Positions 1 to 11,971 are shown, counted from the stretch's first letter. The stretch is DNA of 64,000 bases from Sinotaia quadrata (GCA_028829895.1 CM054180.1:113219135-113283134), one strand, 5' to 3'. The notes: generated from the letters alone by a model not told the origin. A program made the numbers and translations.

Positions 1-2637
1 GCAACAAACTTGGTGTTAATGTTTGAATGTGACAAAACAGTCCACCATCTCATGATTTTATTAGAGCCTACAGTAATATTTTATACCATACTACTAATTC
101 ATTCAGCCATTGGTTTTTTTTTATGTAATATGGCCAAAGGCAGTCCCTGATATTATGTTTTTACTCTAGCTATTGGAAATGACCTATTTTACGAGTTATG
201 TATATAGAATTAGAAATGTTTTATACCAAGTATATTGTTACGAATATGATAATACTAGTAATACTCAATAGAGTAATTTTTTTTAAATGTGAAAATTATT
301 ATTTTGAAAATATTAAAGCAAATAAAAGTTATATATAACTTATCTGATCTTTAGCTATATTATACCATTAATGCCTTTTATGGGAGAACCGTAACTTATT
401 TATTTATAATTTCTGAGTTTTATTACTTTTAACCATTTAACTGATTTCATTTTCTTTGTAAATAAAAACTGCACAGTAATATAAAAAATTAAAATATCAC
501 TAAAACAAAAATTAATCTTGTTAGATAGAAATTAGAATAGTGGGTGATCATTTTGATAAATAAACCAACTCTACAGGGCATTTAGTTTAAGAGATATGAC
601 AATTTTTGTATTTTTGTTTTTTCATTAATAAAATTGTCATTTTCAGCTTCCAATAATTTGTTGCATTGCATTTGGAAAAACAGGCATAGATGCCTGGCAA
701 ATGATTTAATAAAATCCATTATTAATGTATTTTGTTCATCAGTTACATATATATACTACAATGCCATGAATTTTGTTGCATTTTGCAAGCTATTTTATTA
801 AACAAAAGCATGTTTTCCTTGGTAATTTATAGGAAACTGAAATATCAAGTCTGCATCAGATCTGCCTGTGGCGTCATGTGTGCAAATCAGTTTTCTGAAT
901 ATGTGGCTTAAAGAAAAATTATTTTGCAGTAGTTTTTTTGGCCAGGTAAGAAACATAATAGTATACATGTTCAAAAATAAAGAGACAGAAGAAGTGAGAA
1001 TAAAAAAGTTTTATAGATGGGAGAAAGAAATAAGTGAAAGGGAATAATGGAAGTGATAGATTTAAGAACAAAAGTTTATGAATAAAAGTATTTAAACAAG
1101 TCTACTCACATTTTTTTTAAATAATGTGTACATGTATTTAAGTGAGACCTTGTAATTGTTTTTTTTTTAAAGCAAATTCTACACAATCTGTATGATAAAA
1201 TACCACTTGACATTGAATATGGAAACGAGTATACAAAACTAGCAAAATATCAATATATATGACTAGAACAGAAGTAGAGAAATAATGATGTAAATTATAC
1301 CGGTATATTCTGGAATTCTGGCATTGTGGCAACACTAGAGTGGCTCTAAAATAATGACTGCAAACTGTTTAGAGAAATTACATGGGGCCTAATCTGACGA
1401 TTGCCCACTCGATAATCCGTGGGCTGGAGTTGTTGTTGTACCTGATGTTAAGGTGAGGTAGATTCTGGATTAGTTATTTGTTTTACGTTTCTGAGTGCAT
1501 CTGCGTATGTTTGTTTTCCAGTCGCACTGATTTTTTGTGGCTAGTCTGTGTTGTAGTCTGATTTTCGCCGGCCAGACATGTTTGCCACGGACGCACGCAC
1601 ACAGCAAGTAGGCACCACCACCCCTCCCTTTCCACCCTCCCAGCGCGAAAGCCTCATTTCATTAAGAAGAACCTGCATATATCATTATATGCGTTTAACT
1701 TTTATTAGTTAATGGAAAACATTCGTACTTTTAGGGCCACTTGCAAGAGCTCTTATTTTATGGCATGATTCAGAAAAGTCTCATAACATCTCACTAGTAC
1801 ATTAAACTTATGACGTTATGTACACACAAACCCGCAGCGAAAACATTTACAGTTATGGAAGATGCATATTCATATTGATTATAATTATATACATAGAAAC
1901 TAATAAACTCCCTTTGAGTAAAATATACTGGAAGGCAATACTTTCACATGAATCACTACATACACAAACAGGACGTAAAGAGAAGCTTTCTGTTTTTACC
2001 TGAAAGATGCACAAAACCAAGCAGTCCAAAAGTGATAAGCAAATCAAAGATGGAAGCTGCTTCTTTGTAATGCTTCAACTTCCAAGCGTTGAAGAAAAGC
2101 ACAATACAGACAAAAGCTAGCTGACTGACTGGTTAAGACAGTGTATCTACTGAAATTAGTGTTATTATTTGTACAGTTGGTGTCGGGTCAATACTCGTAG
2201 TGGTCCAAGCAAATGCAAAGCGAAGATAAAAACGGCTGACTTCTGCAACTTGGGGTTTGAAACTAAAGGCACAGTTTGATTGGTTACAGTCTATGCGAGT
2301 TTGAGAGCATGCGGTATTTTCATTGGTTTAGAAAAAAATAGAAATTTCAGTAACTTTAATTTTCAACAAAAAGAAAAAGAAATTCCTCTTGAATTGCATA
2401 TTCAACTTACAAATACATATTAAATTGTTAGTTTACAATCTTGATCAAAAATACCAATAAACCACAAACCATAAAACATCCGGGGCCGTAACTGTAAGGG
2501 AAATCACTGTTAGAGGCCTACTCATCTTCGTACCCTGTTTAAAAATTACCGAACGGTTTTTATCATCGGACATAAAACAAATAAAAATAAACTAATGCAC
2601 AGAATGTTAAACTTAATTTCACACACTACAGTAACTC
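1..2637. other. AT-rich stretch without a recognised gene
   Basis: I see no convincing coding region here; the open frames are short and rich in Tyr, Ile and Leu as expected from AT-rich noncoding DNA. The segment from about 1,383 to 1,640 is less AT-rich. It contains a 30-base stretch (1,583-1,612) nearly matching one at about 18,876-18,905; both can be read as RPDxFATD followed by charged residues, so they may be remnants of one repeat. Around 2,270-2,300 there is a reverse-strand copy of a motif (taaccaatcaaa) also seen near the starts of the elements at 7.7, 39.5 and 46.6 kb. No RNA gene is recognised. Confidence 0.5.
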
Positions 2638-2905
2638 ATGGCCCTCACAATCAGCAGTCTGACCTCTCCTACATCCATCTGTGCCACTCCCACCCCTACT
2701 GAGGTGCAGAATGAAAAGAGCAGACGGAGGAAAGGAAGCAATGGTACCTTTGCAAAAATACAAAAGACATGTGGCCTTCATGAGTTGAAGGCAGTTTGGT
2801 GGGGAATGAAAACTATAGTCTCAAAAAACAGTATTATGGACACTTGTTTTGACGCACTTTCCACTCGCCAGATTTCATTAAGTCAAGGCGAGTTACCTCT
2901 ACGTC
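2638..2905 (+). pseudogene. c0: decayed 3' end of a DUF6729-type element gene
   Basis: This stretch aligns base by base with the last exon of the genes ending at 10,148 and 53,470. It covers the YYRKRRAEEE-like basic segment, the KYKRHV-like stretch and the Cys-rich QYYGHWFC region. Here the basic segment and KYKRHV lie in one continuous frame (bases about 2,700-2,800), unlike the other two copies. In-frame stops then replace the Cys codons (a TGA where copy c2 has TGC), so the copy is dead. It is followed about 930 bp later by the module and tRNA-like array, the same order as at the other two loci. The assignment rests on alignment within this window; a shadow frame gives a meaningless 90-residue ORF. 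Confidence 0.6.
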
Positions 2906-3835
2906 TCTGAAGTGTAGGTACTGCAGGATAGATAGATAGACGTACTTAGCACAATCAAATTTACATATGTAGCTATAGCGACCAAACCTACTGAGGTGTG
3001 CAAAATCATGCTCTTTCAGTTTTGAATAATCCAAATTGGAATAACCAATGATTATCGAGATCTTTTTTCTTATATATACTGCACAGAATGATGTTGATAA
3101 GTATAATAATATGAATTATGTAATATCCTTACTAATTTTTGTACTTCACACAGTTCGGATGTACTCCACATTATGCTCGATGTTCACCGCATTTTTGATG
3201 CAATTTGGTGCATCAAAAAACTGAGCTGTATGTCATCTTTCTCTCCTCAATTCTTTTTCATATCATTATTATATACAAGTACTTGGCTGTATTCCCTCCC
3301 CATAACAGTTAAGTTGTGGTTGATGTGATTTCCAATTTATCTGACTGGAAATAGTGATGAAATTTTGTGTTTCATATTTTAAAAAATGCTAATTTTGGTT
3401 GTAGTGGCAGTGTGATGCTGTTATTTCCGCTTTCTCAATCAATAACTTATAATCGTGCTTGAGGAGACTTCTCTAATGGTAAATAAGTGCGACTTCATGC
3501 TGCACATCTTCAGACATGTTTGCAGTGTGTCAGCTTTTGTCTCCTAGTAAGAATTAATTAAATTGTGATTCATGTGGATACTCAACTCTACTGGACTGCA
3601 ACAGATATGCCAGTGATATGCCATTTGTTGCCTGGAAGGAAGGGAAAGCTGCTAATGTTTGTGTATGGTGATACTGTTAAAGTGTTTTTGCTTTTTCACT
3701 CAGGCTAAAAAACACAATCCAATTGGGCTGGATTGGAAACTTAATGGGACTTCTCTTACTGGAATAGTCATTTCCCTTTGACTTCACATCTTCATCCAAT
3801 TTATGTAATGTCTGTAGACTGCATTGGACCACCTC

Positions 3836-3904
3836 CATCAACCCTAATGCTGCCTATCATATTGATAGAAGGTCCCAAGCCCTTGTAAAAGCAGAGGGGG
3901 GTTG
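3836..3904 (+). repeat. Conserved ~65-bp module, locus 1
   Basis: This sequence, from catcaaccctaatgctgcc through the G-run after gcagag, recurs almost unchanged at 10,812, 11,911, 44,455 and 56,076, and on the minus strand at 59,306-59,357. In one frame it reads NPNAAYHIDRRSQALVKAEG. It precedes a tRNA-Val-like unit by about 75-80 bp. The flanking sequence to its left (cttcacatcttc, gaccacctccatc) is also partly conserved at 44.36-44.45 kb, so the homologous block is wider than the core. Function is unknown; it could be part of a transposon 3' end or a conserved exon. Confidence 0.75.
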
Positions 3905-3950
3905 TTTATACAAACAGGTAATATATCAAACTTCTACTACTGCATTGCTT

Positions 3951-4160
3951 CAAGTATGGTTTCAAGTGCACAATGTTCAATTCCAGTAGTGTAGTGGTTA
4001 TCACATTTGTCATTTATAATGGCAAAAGACCCAGGTTCAATTCCTGGTAGGAATCATAGCACTTAAACCTGTGACAGGTAATAAGTATCAGCTGCAACTT
4101 TGAAAATTTTACTCTCTCTCAGTCTCTCTCTCTCTCCACACATTCACACACACACACACA

Positions 4161-4227
<67 letters not shown>

Positions 4228-4418
4228 GTATGGTTTCAAGTGCACAATGTTCAATTCCAGTAGTGTAGTGGTTATCACATTTGTCATTTATAATGGCAAA
4301 AGACCCAGGTTCAATTCCTGGTAGGAATCATAGCACTTAAACCTGTGACAGGTAATAAGTATCAGCTGCAACTTTGAAAATTTTACTCTCTCTCAGTCTC
4401 TCTCTCTCTCCACACATT

Positions 4419-4488
<70 letters not shown>

Positions 4489-4679
4489 TATGGTTTCAAG
4501 TGCACAATGTTCAATTCCAGTAGTGTAGTGGTTTATCACATTTGTCATTTATAATGGCAAAAGACCCAGGTTCAATTCCTGGTAGGAATCATAGCACTTA
4601 AACCTGTGACAGGTAATAAGTATCAGCTGCAACTTTGAAAATTTTACTCTCTCTCAGTCTCTCTCTCTCTCCACACATT

Positions 4680-4724
<45 letters not shown>

Positions 4725-4735
4725 CCACACATAAA
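3951..4735 (+). repeat. Three tandem tRNA-Val-like SINE units with (CA)n tails
   Basis: Units begin at 3,951, 4,225 and 4,485. Each contains a tRNA-like segment (about 3,980-4,054, 4,254-4,328 and 4,514-4,589). That segment has a box-A-like tagtgtagtgg, a box-B-like ggttcaattcc, and a perfect five-pair T-stem ccagg/cctgg around a seven-base loop. A short body, a (TC)n stretch and a (CA)n tract follow (4,145-4,226; 4,422-4,485; 4,682-4,723). The D-arm and box A match metazoan tRNA-Val closely. The acceptor stem is imperfect and the anticodon loop enlarged, so these are SINE-type relics, not tRNA genes. The near identity of the units suggests recent tandem amplification through the CA tracts. 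Confidence 0.75.
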
Positions 4736-6247
4736 ATATAGATTCAGATTGCGATATGTATAAATATTACCATCAGACAGATACGCAAGAAATTGCACAA
4801 CATTACAGAGTATCGGTTCGTACTTCTTAAGTAGAGATAATGCTGTTAACAGTGAAACAACACATGCATCACTGACATTTGTTGCAATACTACATCCTTA
4901 ATGCGACCAGGAAGTCCAATTTTCTGCCCATGCATGTTCTGAGCCCTTACTGTCGATCATCTGCGTTATCTGTCCCATTTCATCCAGCGTAGTAGTATTA
5001 ACAGCCTACGAGATTTTCATGCTCTAAATTTATTACAAAGATTTTCTGTATGTGTCAACAGCGTAGCTGTGTCTTTAGACGTCATACCCTCACCAAGAAA
5101 AAATATATAATTATGAATGAAATAGACTTTTCTTTCAATTGTTCGACCGACCCTTTATTTAAATGTCTTCCGCGTCAAAGTATGGGCGGGACGCAAAATC
5201 GTATACCTTCCAACAACTTAGTCTGTTCTGTACAAACTTGAGTATGTATAGTTAAAATACATGATGTCACAAAGTCGTTATCAGTATAAGGATATCTAAC
5301 GTTTGCTACGTGTTCAGCCATTTTATAACAGGTACAGTAGGATGCTTTATTCTGAACGCATTTCATTGAACGTCCATAGAAAGAAATGTTTCAAAACATT
5401 TTAAAAATTCATTATTTAATTCATTCGTGTAGCAAACATACTTTCAAAACAATATTTATATTTGTAATGATGTCTCAATTTATGGGGAAGGCTTCCGGCC
5501 TGACCGTTTTTTCGCTAAAATAATTAAACAGCAACGCTGTTCTGATTATAGGGTAGATTAGAATATCAATGATTTTAGTGGGAAAAAATAGTAATTAGAT
5601 CACTAATTAAAAGCTTTGAATTCAATGACTTAGATTTTATTACATGTGAACCACTGATTGAGGAAAAAGGGGGTGAACTTTGATACCACATCAGTGCTTA
5701 CATCCTTCTCATCTGCTCTTTCTTGAGGAGACAGTGATGGGTGTTGTAATTATTTTTGTGTGTGTAAGTAGGAAGAAAGAAAGAGAAAAATTAAGAAAAG
5801 AATTAGATTTCTCCGTTTTTCTGTATATGTGATTAAACTGTTGCCATTGAATTAAATTTTGAAATAATAGTAACACTTATTCTTCGTCTGTCGATGTCTG
5901 TTCTTTGTTTCGAATGTTTACTTGTCCGGTTTTGTTTTTGTTCCCCCCCTTCCCCCCCCCCTCTCACTGTCGTTTCGAAGCCAACTGTGTGTGATGTTGC
6001 GTCAGGTGAGGCCTGCAGAAATAATAGGTTGTCGCCATCGGGAGCCGGTCTGGCGATGTGTAGTCTGTGTATGGGCTAGAAGGTTTGAAGTTTGAAATTT
6101 ATGAGTAGTGTATTGTTTGTCCACCATCGGTATCCGTTCTGGTGCAGTGTAGAAAGTCATCTGTGGCGGTTTTGCGAAGTGTAGAAATTGCGTACGCTTC
6201 GCGGATTGTAGAAAGTAGTCTGTAGCAGAGTGAGGCGATACATATAT
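4736..6247. other. Intergenic stretch, no gene recognised
   Basis: No coding or RNA gene is supported. At about 5,484-5,515 the sequence ggcttccggcctgacc and its surroundings resemble 32,880-32,916, suggesting ends of an unclassified dispersed repeat. At about 6,120-6,235 the string tgtagaaagt and variants recur three times in a somewhat GC-richer patch just upstream of the U6-headed repeats. Confidence 0.4.
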
Positions 6248-7030
6248 CAGTCATATATATACCCAAAGAAACAAGTATATGAAACTTTAAGGTGTTTTTG
6301 TTATGTTAAAAATTATCTATTATGTATTAAACTTCTGTGTGTTCCAAACAAAATTATCTAAGGAAAATGTTAAAGAGTTCTATTGCAGAGACAATGTATA
6401 TAGTACCTCTTTAAATCGCTGCTTTGTATTTTTGATCAAATACAAAATATTCAATCCCATTCCGTAAAAACGACAATGGAATACCTTTAGACTTTAGAGG
6501 GAAATAACTTCTACTAATATACACAACATTTCATGTTCTCGCCGTTCCAAATTATAATAAGGTATGCAACCGATTTTGTATTATGCACAGTATCAGATGT
6601 ACAACAAATAAACAACTAATACTCAGAAGTTTAAATTACATTTCACAATTAATTATCAGTTAAAACACTTTCAAGCAAGAAGAAAAAAATTTGATGATGA
6701 ATGAACACCGGTGTTTAATTAATCATTATTGTTCACAAAGTTAATTGTTAAAAAATATTAATCGTTCCCAGATTTAATATTTATTACGAGAAAAAAAATA
6801 CGTTGGTCAATTCCGTGGTGTTAACAAGACGCAAATATTATTCTTGATGTGTGAAAAAACTGGAAAATGATTAATATTTTCAAATTAATATAAACACTCA
6901 GAAATCTGTACAAAATTTAAATAATAACCTTGTAGTCGAACTGTCATAACAAGGTTTTATTTGTCGGGTGCAGTCCAATCTTTTTTGTACATTTCCAATT
7001 TTGCTACAATCTTGCATTATCATGCATTAG
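6248..7030 (-). repeat. U6-headed dispersed repeat, copy A
   Basis: About 0.78 kb; it matches the reverse complement of copies at 45.91-46.56 and 56.76-57.48 kb and is followed directly by copy B. Read on the minus strand, its head (about 7,010 down to 6,958) contains gcaaaattggaaatgtac and a gattgg-gactgcacccg continuation. This corresponds to the U6 snRNA segment taaaattggaacgatacag-agaagatt-gcccctg. The body includes an AT-rich segment with tgaacaccggtgtt and a conserved stretch near ccgattttgtattat. No protein-coding capacity is seen. Confidence 0.6.
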
Positions 7031-7640
7031 AAATTATACACTCATATATTATATTACACAGAAAGAAACACGTATATGAAACTTCAAGGTGTTCTCTTGA
7101 TGTAAAAAATATCTATTATGTATTATGTGTGTTCCAAAATGAAATTTCTAAGGAAAATGTTAAAGAGTTCTATTGCAGATAAAATGTACATAGTACCTCT
7201 TTAAATCGCTGCTCTGTATTTTTGATCAAATACAAAATAATCAATTCCATACAATAAACGACAATAGAGGGATATCACTACTAAAGGATACTCCTTAATT
7301 AATGTGCTCGCCTTTCCAAATTATAATAAGGGACGCAACCGATTTTGTATTATATACAACAAATAATCTAATTCTCAGGATTTCAAACTACATTTCACAC
7401 TTAATTAGGAGTTAGAACACTTTCAGGGAAGAAGAAAGAAATTGATGATGAATGAACTCGGTGTTTAATTAATCGTTATTGTTCACAAAGTTAACTGTTG
7501 AAAAATTAATCATTAGCAGATTTTAATATTACGAGAATAAAAGAATGTTAGTCAATTCCCTGGTGTTTACAAGACACAAATATTATTCTTGATATGAGAA
7601 AAAACTGGTAAATTGATTTCCAATTTTACCGCATGCTTGC
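7031..7640 (-). repeat. U6-headed dispersed repeat, copy B (head truncated)
   Basis: This copy follows copy A head-to-tail and aligns with it across most of its length, from gaaacacgtatatgaaac to the aaaaaactgg segment. It then jumps to ccaattttaccgcatgc, so most of the U6-like head is missing. A and B together form a tandem pair immediately upstream of the c1 element. Confidence 0.6.
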
Positions 7641-8157
7641 TGGGGAACATACTGGTAGGTAGAATAGGCCAATGGAAATGCTGCATTTGTTTCCATTTTC
7701 TTTTTCACTTTCCCTATATTAAGCCAATCACAATTCTGCATTCTTTCCAATCTATATAGGGTGTAACCAGTCGAATTGCTGCATTTGTCTCAATCCTGTA
7801 TTCGAAACTTATCGCCATCTTTGTTGATGCTATTTTTGCTGTGTACATCATTTGAAATAATTTACTGTGTCATACCTAGTAAGTCTATTATTTACTTTGA
7901 CTGATTTAACTGAAAGAATTGCTCTTCATATGGAGATTGTTCTGTTTATTTATTTGTTTACACGTAGGTGTGAGGTCGAATCATACTCATACAGTCATAG
8001 GCTAAACCGGTCTGTCTCAATTTTATATTTGGGTTGGTGTATGGTAATGGTATTGAAAATTTAAATATAATTAGTATTATTATATAAAAATATTAGTAGA
8101 ACGAGCAGGTAAATCGTAATTCGTTCACGGCTCGTAGTGTAAACCCCACGTTGTAGT

Positions 8158-8498
8158 TAGCGATCGAGTGTTTTTGATCGACCCTGTTTTAGAGTTTATC
8201 TTGTGATCTTGGATGTGCTTGAGCATGTGTTTAATATTTTAATTCTAAAAATTACAAGGAATTTTTTTTTTAAATGTAAAAAAACGATTAGTTTGTGTAC
8301 ATGTATTCTTGTATTTTCTTTCTAGCGATCAAGTGTTTTTGATCTATTTTTGTTCGACCCTGTTGAAATCGTGATCTTGGATGTGCGTATGTGTTTAAAC
8401 TTAGTTTAATACAATTTTATTTAATTCTTAAAAATTACAAGGAATGATTTTTTTTTTTTAAGAATAGTTTGTGTACACGTATTCTTGTATTTTCTTTG
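8158..8498 (+). repeat. Tandem duplication of ~165-176 bp in the c1 leader
   Basis: Two adjacent units (8,158-8,322 and 8,323-8,498) both start with tagcgatc and share gtgatcttggatgtgc, attacaaggaat and gtattcttgtattttcttt. They differ by small indels. The duplication seems specific to this copy of the leader. Confidence 0.7.
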
Positions 8499-8996
8499 AA
8501 TTTGGTAAATGATAATTTAATCACGTAATTACTGCCTGCTATTATTAGTTTAAAGCATCGCAAACTACTACTGCTAGTCCTAGTCGATGTATCTTGTTCT
8601 GGTTAAAACTGGTGATTACTAATATTTTGTATAACGTGTAATTTACATAAATTATCAAAATTTATGGAACTGGTACTCGAAGTTGATTGCATGATCATAT
8701 GTACGACTTGGATATATTTTCTGTTGATGACATTGTGTTGTACTTAGTTGTTAATGTTGATTATGTGTTCGCTAAATAATACTTAATAGATAGTAATTAA
8801 ATAAATGAACTACTTTATTACACGTTATTCTGCATCTTATTTCTTTATTTCTTGTCAAGTATAAACTGCAAACAGAATTTTTTTATTTACTACAAATAAT
8901 ATATTAATTAAGTTTGTAAAATACCAGGGAAAATGTATAAATAAATATTGAATAATATTTCTTTAAAATAAATACTAATTTATGTAAAGAGAGTCT

Positions 8997-10148
8997 GAAG
9001 GAGTGCTGAGCTCTACGAGGCATGTACATTCTCCTCCGTTTTCATTTACATTCTCACCGTGTGATGCAATATTTCATTCTCACTTTAACAAAATTTGGGT
9101 TTGGGAGTGTTTTTTTTAATTTTTTTAATTTTGTTATTGTCACTCACCTCCTTTTATTATAATATTGTCTTTGCAGGTGTTTCCTAGGCGAGAGCACAGG
9201 GCCTGCTCAGTGGCCAGACTGCAACAGATATGTAGAATGTATAGTTCTAAAGCTGTGTCGTCTGTTTCCATATCACAAGCGAGTCAAAAATGGCCGAATC
9301 TTGAGATGGACCCTGATTTCATCTGCCTACAAGAGGATCAGGGAGCTGATACTGAGCAATCCTCGCGTCATGCAGAACACCGCACTACAAATTGTGGAAA
9401 TCAACAACACCACGCTTACACAGTGGTGAGTTTCAGTTCATTCTTCATATGACTTCTTTTGGGAGTTAAGTCAATATTTGGCTGAATTGTTTGTGTACTG
9501 TCTCCTTTTACTAGTGTTTCATGCATATATTCACTTCTCTCTTCTCTTTATTTTTTTCAGGCACAGCAGACGTGCCAAAAAACAAGAACAAGCTGTTCTT
9601 GACCAGGATGTGGCCATCAGTCATTTACCCATCAACACTTGTAAGCCAATCACCACTTCTAAGCCAATTCCACCTGCTCTGCCCCCCATACCTGCAGGTG
9701 TGTCGCAAGAGGTCCTCCACTCCTTCCAGATGCCCCCCAACACTGCTGGTCTAGCAACCACAACACACAAACCCATCACCATTTTGCCAGGTGCTACTCA
9801 GGAACCCCGAAGAATTCTTCCAGCTCCACCTGGCCCTTCTCTGCAGTCAAACCATTATCATTTGCAACAGAAGTCTGTACCAAAATCAACTCTATGGTAC
9901 CGAAAGAGAAGGGCAGAGGAAGAAAAGAAATTAGGGGTTCCTTTGAAGAGGAACAAACGCACGTTGAAATATTCAGGTGTGGGCAGTGTGGCATGGACCG
10001 CAAACCAGAGTCTCACAAGCAATACTATGGACACTGGTTTTGCCAGGCTTCTGCCACACTTCCTTATGAGACCTGGTTGCTAGACCTCAAAAGCAGAGGC
10101 GTTGGCATCAAGAAAGAAAAGCAGGAGGATGGAGCGACACACCTGTAA
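8997..10148 (+). pseudogene. c1: last exons of the DUF6729-type gene
   Basis: Three exon pieces are visible. The first is the end of an exon (to 9,019, ...GVLSSTR). The second is an exact 249-nt exon (9,177-9,425), beginning CFLGESTGPAQWPDCNRYVE and ending TTLTQW. The last exon (9,561-10,148) begins with HSRRAKKQEQAVL, passes a Pro-rich linker, and reaches YRKRRAEEEKKLG. The C-terminal Cys motif (CGQCG, QYYGHWFCQ, YETWL) then lies in the -1 frame and ends at TAA 10,146-10,148. The 249-nt exon has the same length and an open frame in copy c2, with mostly conservative changes. Upstream exons are missing. In full-length relatives, as I remember them, this part is the C-terminal region after the catalytic-like domain. 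Confidence 0.7.
9020..9176 (+). other. GC-AG intron in c1
   Basis: The exon ends in cgag, followed by gcatgt rather than gt. The acceptor is tttgcag, and splicing joins AG to G to give Arg, then TGT Cys. The equivalent intron in copy c2 (52,257-52,429) has the same gcatgt donor, and the intron sequences share a ttttcattt/cactttaacaa segment. GC-AG introns are a known minor class; the reading frame here requires this one. Confidence 0.65.
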
Positions 10149-10410
10149 ATGATCATTTGATTTTGATTGAAAATCTTTTTTTCATATCAAACATTTTACT
10201 GCTAAGATTATGATTGAAAATGATTATGTGCTTTTTCAAAACTTCACATCATATTATATATCTGCTCTCAAACATTTTTGTGCTTAAGACAGCTTGGTCT
10301 GCTTCACAGCTCAATCTAATAATAATAATGATTATGTGCTTTTTTCATATCAAACATTTTACTGCTAAGGACAGCTTGGATGTGTTTTATTTTCAATGGT
10401 CTGCTTCATA

Positions 10411-10740
10411 GCATGTTGGATGTGTTGTATTTTCATTGGAACTGTGCTAAAGACAGCTTGGTCTGCTTCATAGCATGTTGGATGTGTTGTATTTTCATTG
10501 GAACTGTGCTAAAGACAGCTTGGTCTGCTTCATAGCATGTTGGATGTGTTGTATTTTCATTGGAACTGTGCTAAAGACAGCTTGGTCTGCTTCATAGCAT
10601 GTTGGATGTGTTGTATTTTCATTGGAACTGTGCTAAAGACAGCTTGGTCTGCTTCATAGCATGTTGGATGTGTTGTATTTTCATTGGAACTGTGCTAAAG
10701 ACAGCTTATTCTGCTTCATAGCATGTTGGATGTGTTTTAT
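10411..10740 (+). repeat. 62-bp tandem repeat, about five copies
   Basis: Units start at 10,411, 10,473, 10,535, 10,597 and 10,659, and a partial diverged one at 10,721. The full units are nearly identical. Part of the unit (gtgctaaagacagcttgg, then tgcttcatagc) resembles part of the 91-bp unit at 53.5-56 kb (gtgcttaagacacttgg, then tgcttcagaac). The two arrays thus occupy the same place downstream of homologous genes and probably grew from the same ancestral segment. Confidence 0.85.
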
Positions 10741-10811
10741 TTCAATGGAACTGCTCACACAAGTACTACACAGATGCTACATCCAACCACATCCAATCCA
10801 TCAACCAAAAA

Positions 10812-10874
10812 AACCCTAATGCTGCCTATCATATTGATAGAAGGTCCCAAGCCCTTGTAAAAGCAGAGGGGGGG
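10812..10874 (+). repeat. Conserved module, c1 tail unit 1
   Basis: This matches the module at 3,836 from ccctaatgctgcc to the G-run. It reads NPNAAYHIDRRSQALVKAEG in one frame. The following caaactg/gtaatg is similar to the caaacag/gtaat that follows the module at other loci and has the form of a splice donor. Confidence 0.75.
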
Positions 10875-10942
10875 AATCAACAAACTGGTAATGTATCTAT
10901 TATACTAATACAGTGCTTCCAGTATGGTTTAAGTGTAATGTT

Positions 10943-11017
10943 ACATTCAAGCAGTGTAGTGGTTATCACATTTGCCATTTCTAATGCTAAAAGACACAGG
11001 TTCAATTCCTGGAATCA
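10943..11017 (+). repeat. tRNA-Val-like unit, c1 tail unit 1
   Basis: The box-A-like cagtgtagtggttatcac and box-B-like ggttcaattcc are kept. The acceptor side is degraded and the 3' side shortened (cctggaatcatt). It lies about 70 bp after the module. Short (CA)n follows at 11,053. It is not a functional tRNA gene. Confidence 0.65.
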
Positions 11018-11234
11018 TTGTACTGAAACCTTTACAGTTACTATCTAAATATTACACACACACACACATTTCAGGTACAGCACAAACATATATATTATAA
11101 GATATATATCATTTATATTTCATTTATTTCTTTTCAACTCTGTACATTATATTACAGCAAACAACCAATACTAAAAAGTATATGGTATAATTTAAAAAAA
11201 ACAAAACAACTCAATATACATTGTTTATTTTAAC

Positions 11235-11316
11235 TTGGTTGCTAGACCTCAAAAGCAGAGGTGTTAGCATCAGGAAGAAGAAAGAAAAGGAGGAGGATGG
11301 AGCGACACACCTGTAA
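11235..11316 (+). pseudogene. Second copy of the gene's last ~80 bp
   Basis: This is a near copy of 10,066-10,148, from the codons for TWLLDLKSRGV to the terminal ATHL and stop. It heads the second 1.1 kb tail unit. It shows that the duplication included the end of the coding exon. It has no independent coding function. Confidence 0.7.
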
Positions 11317-11910
11317 ACACCGGTGTGATTATGTGCTTTTTCAAACCCTTTATGTGCTTAATCAAACATTTTTGTGCTAGCTTTAATCTGCTTCATAATA
11401 GCTCAATCTAATACTTATTATAATAATAATAATTATGTGCTTTATATTCAATGGAACTGTGCTAAAGACAGCTTGGTCTGCTTCACATCATATTATATAT
11501 CTGCTCTCAAACATTTTTGTGCTAAAGACAGCTTTAATCTGCTTCATAGCTCAATCTAATAATAATAATAATAATAATTATGTGCTTTATTTTCAATGGA
11601 ACTGTGCTAAAGACAGCTTGGTCTGCTTCACATCATGTTATATCTGCTCTCAAACATTTTTGTGCTAAAGACAGCTTTAATCTGCTTCACAGCTCAATCT
11701 AATAATAATAATAATAATAATAATAATTATGTGCTTTTTTTCATCTGACAATATCAAACATTTTACTGCTATTTTCAATGGAACTGTGCTAAAGACAGCT
11801 TGGTCTGCTTCATAGCATGTTGGATATGCTTTATTTTCAATGGAACTGCACACACACACAAGTACTACACAGATGCTACATCCAACCACATCCAGTCCAT
11901 CAACCAAAAA

Positions 11911-11971
11911 ACCCTAATGCTGCCTATCATATTGATAGAAGGTCCCAAGCCCTTGTAAAAGCAGAGGGGGG
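11911..11971 (+). repeat. Conserved module, c1 tail unit 2
   Basis: This is nearly identical to the module in tail unit 1 and is followed by the same gaatcaacaaactggtaatg. It is another member of the set used to define the core. Confidence 0.75.

Noticed and set aside
3980..4054. Functional tRNA-Val gene
   Set aside because: The acceptor stem is mismatched, the anticodon loop is enlarged, and the unit recurs as a repeat with (CA)n tails.
4100..4324. A 74-codon frame rich in His-Thr
   Set aside because: It is a translation of the (CA)n and (TC)n tails of the tRNA-like units.
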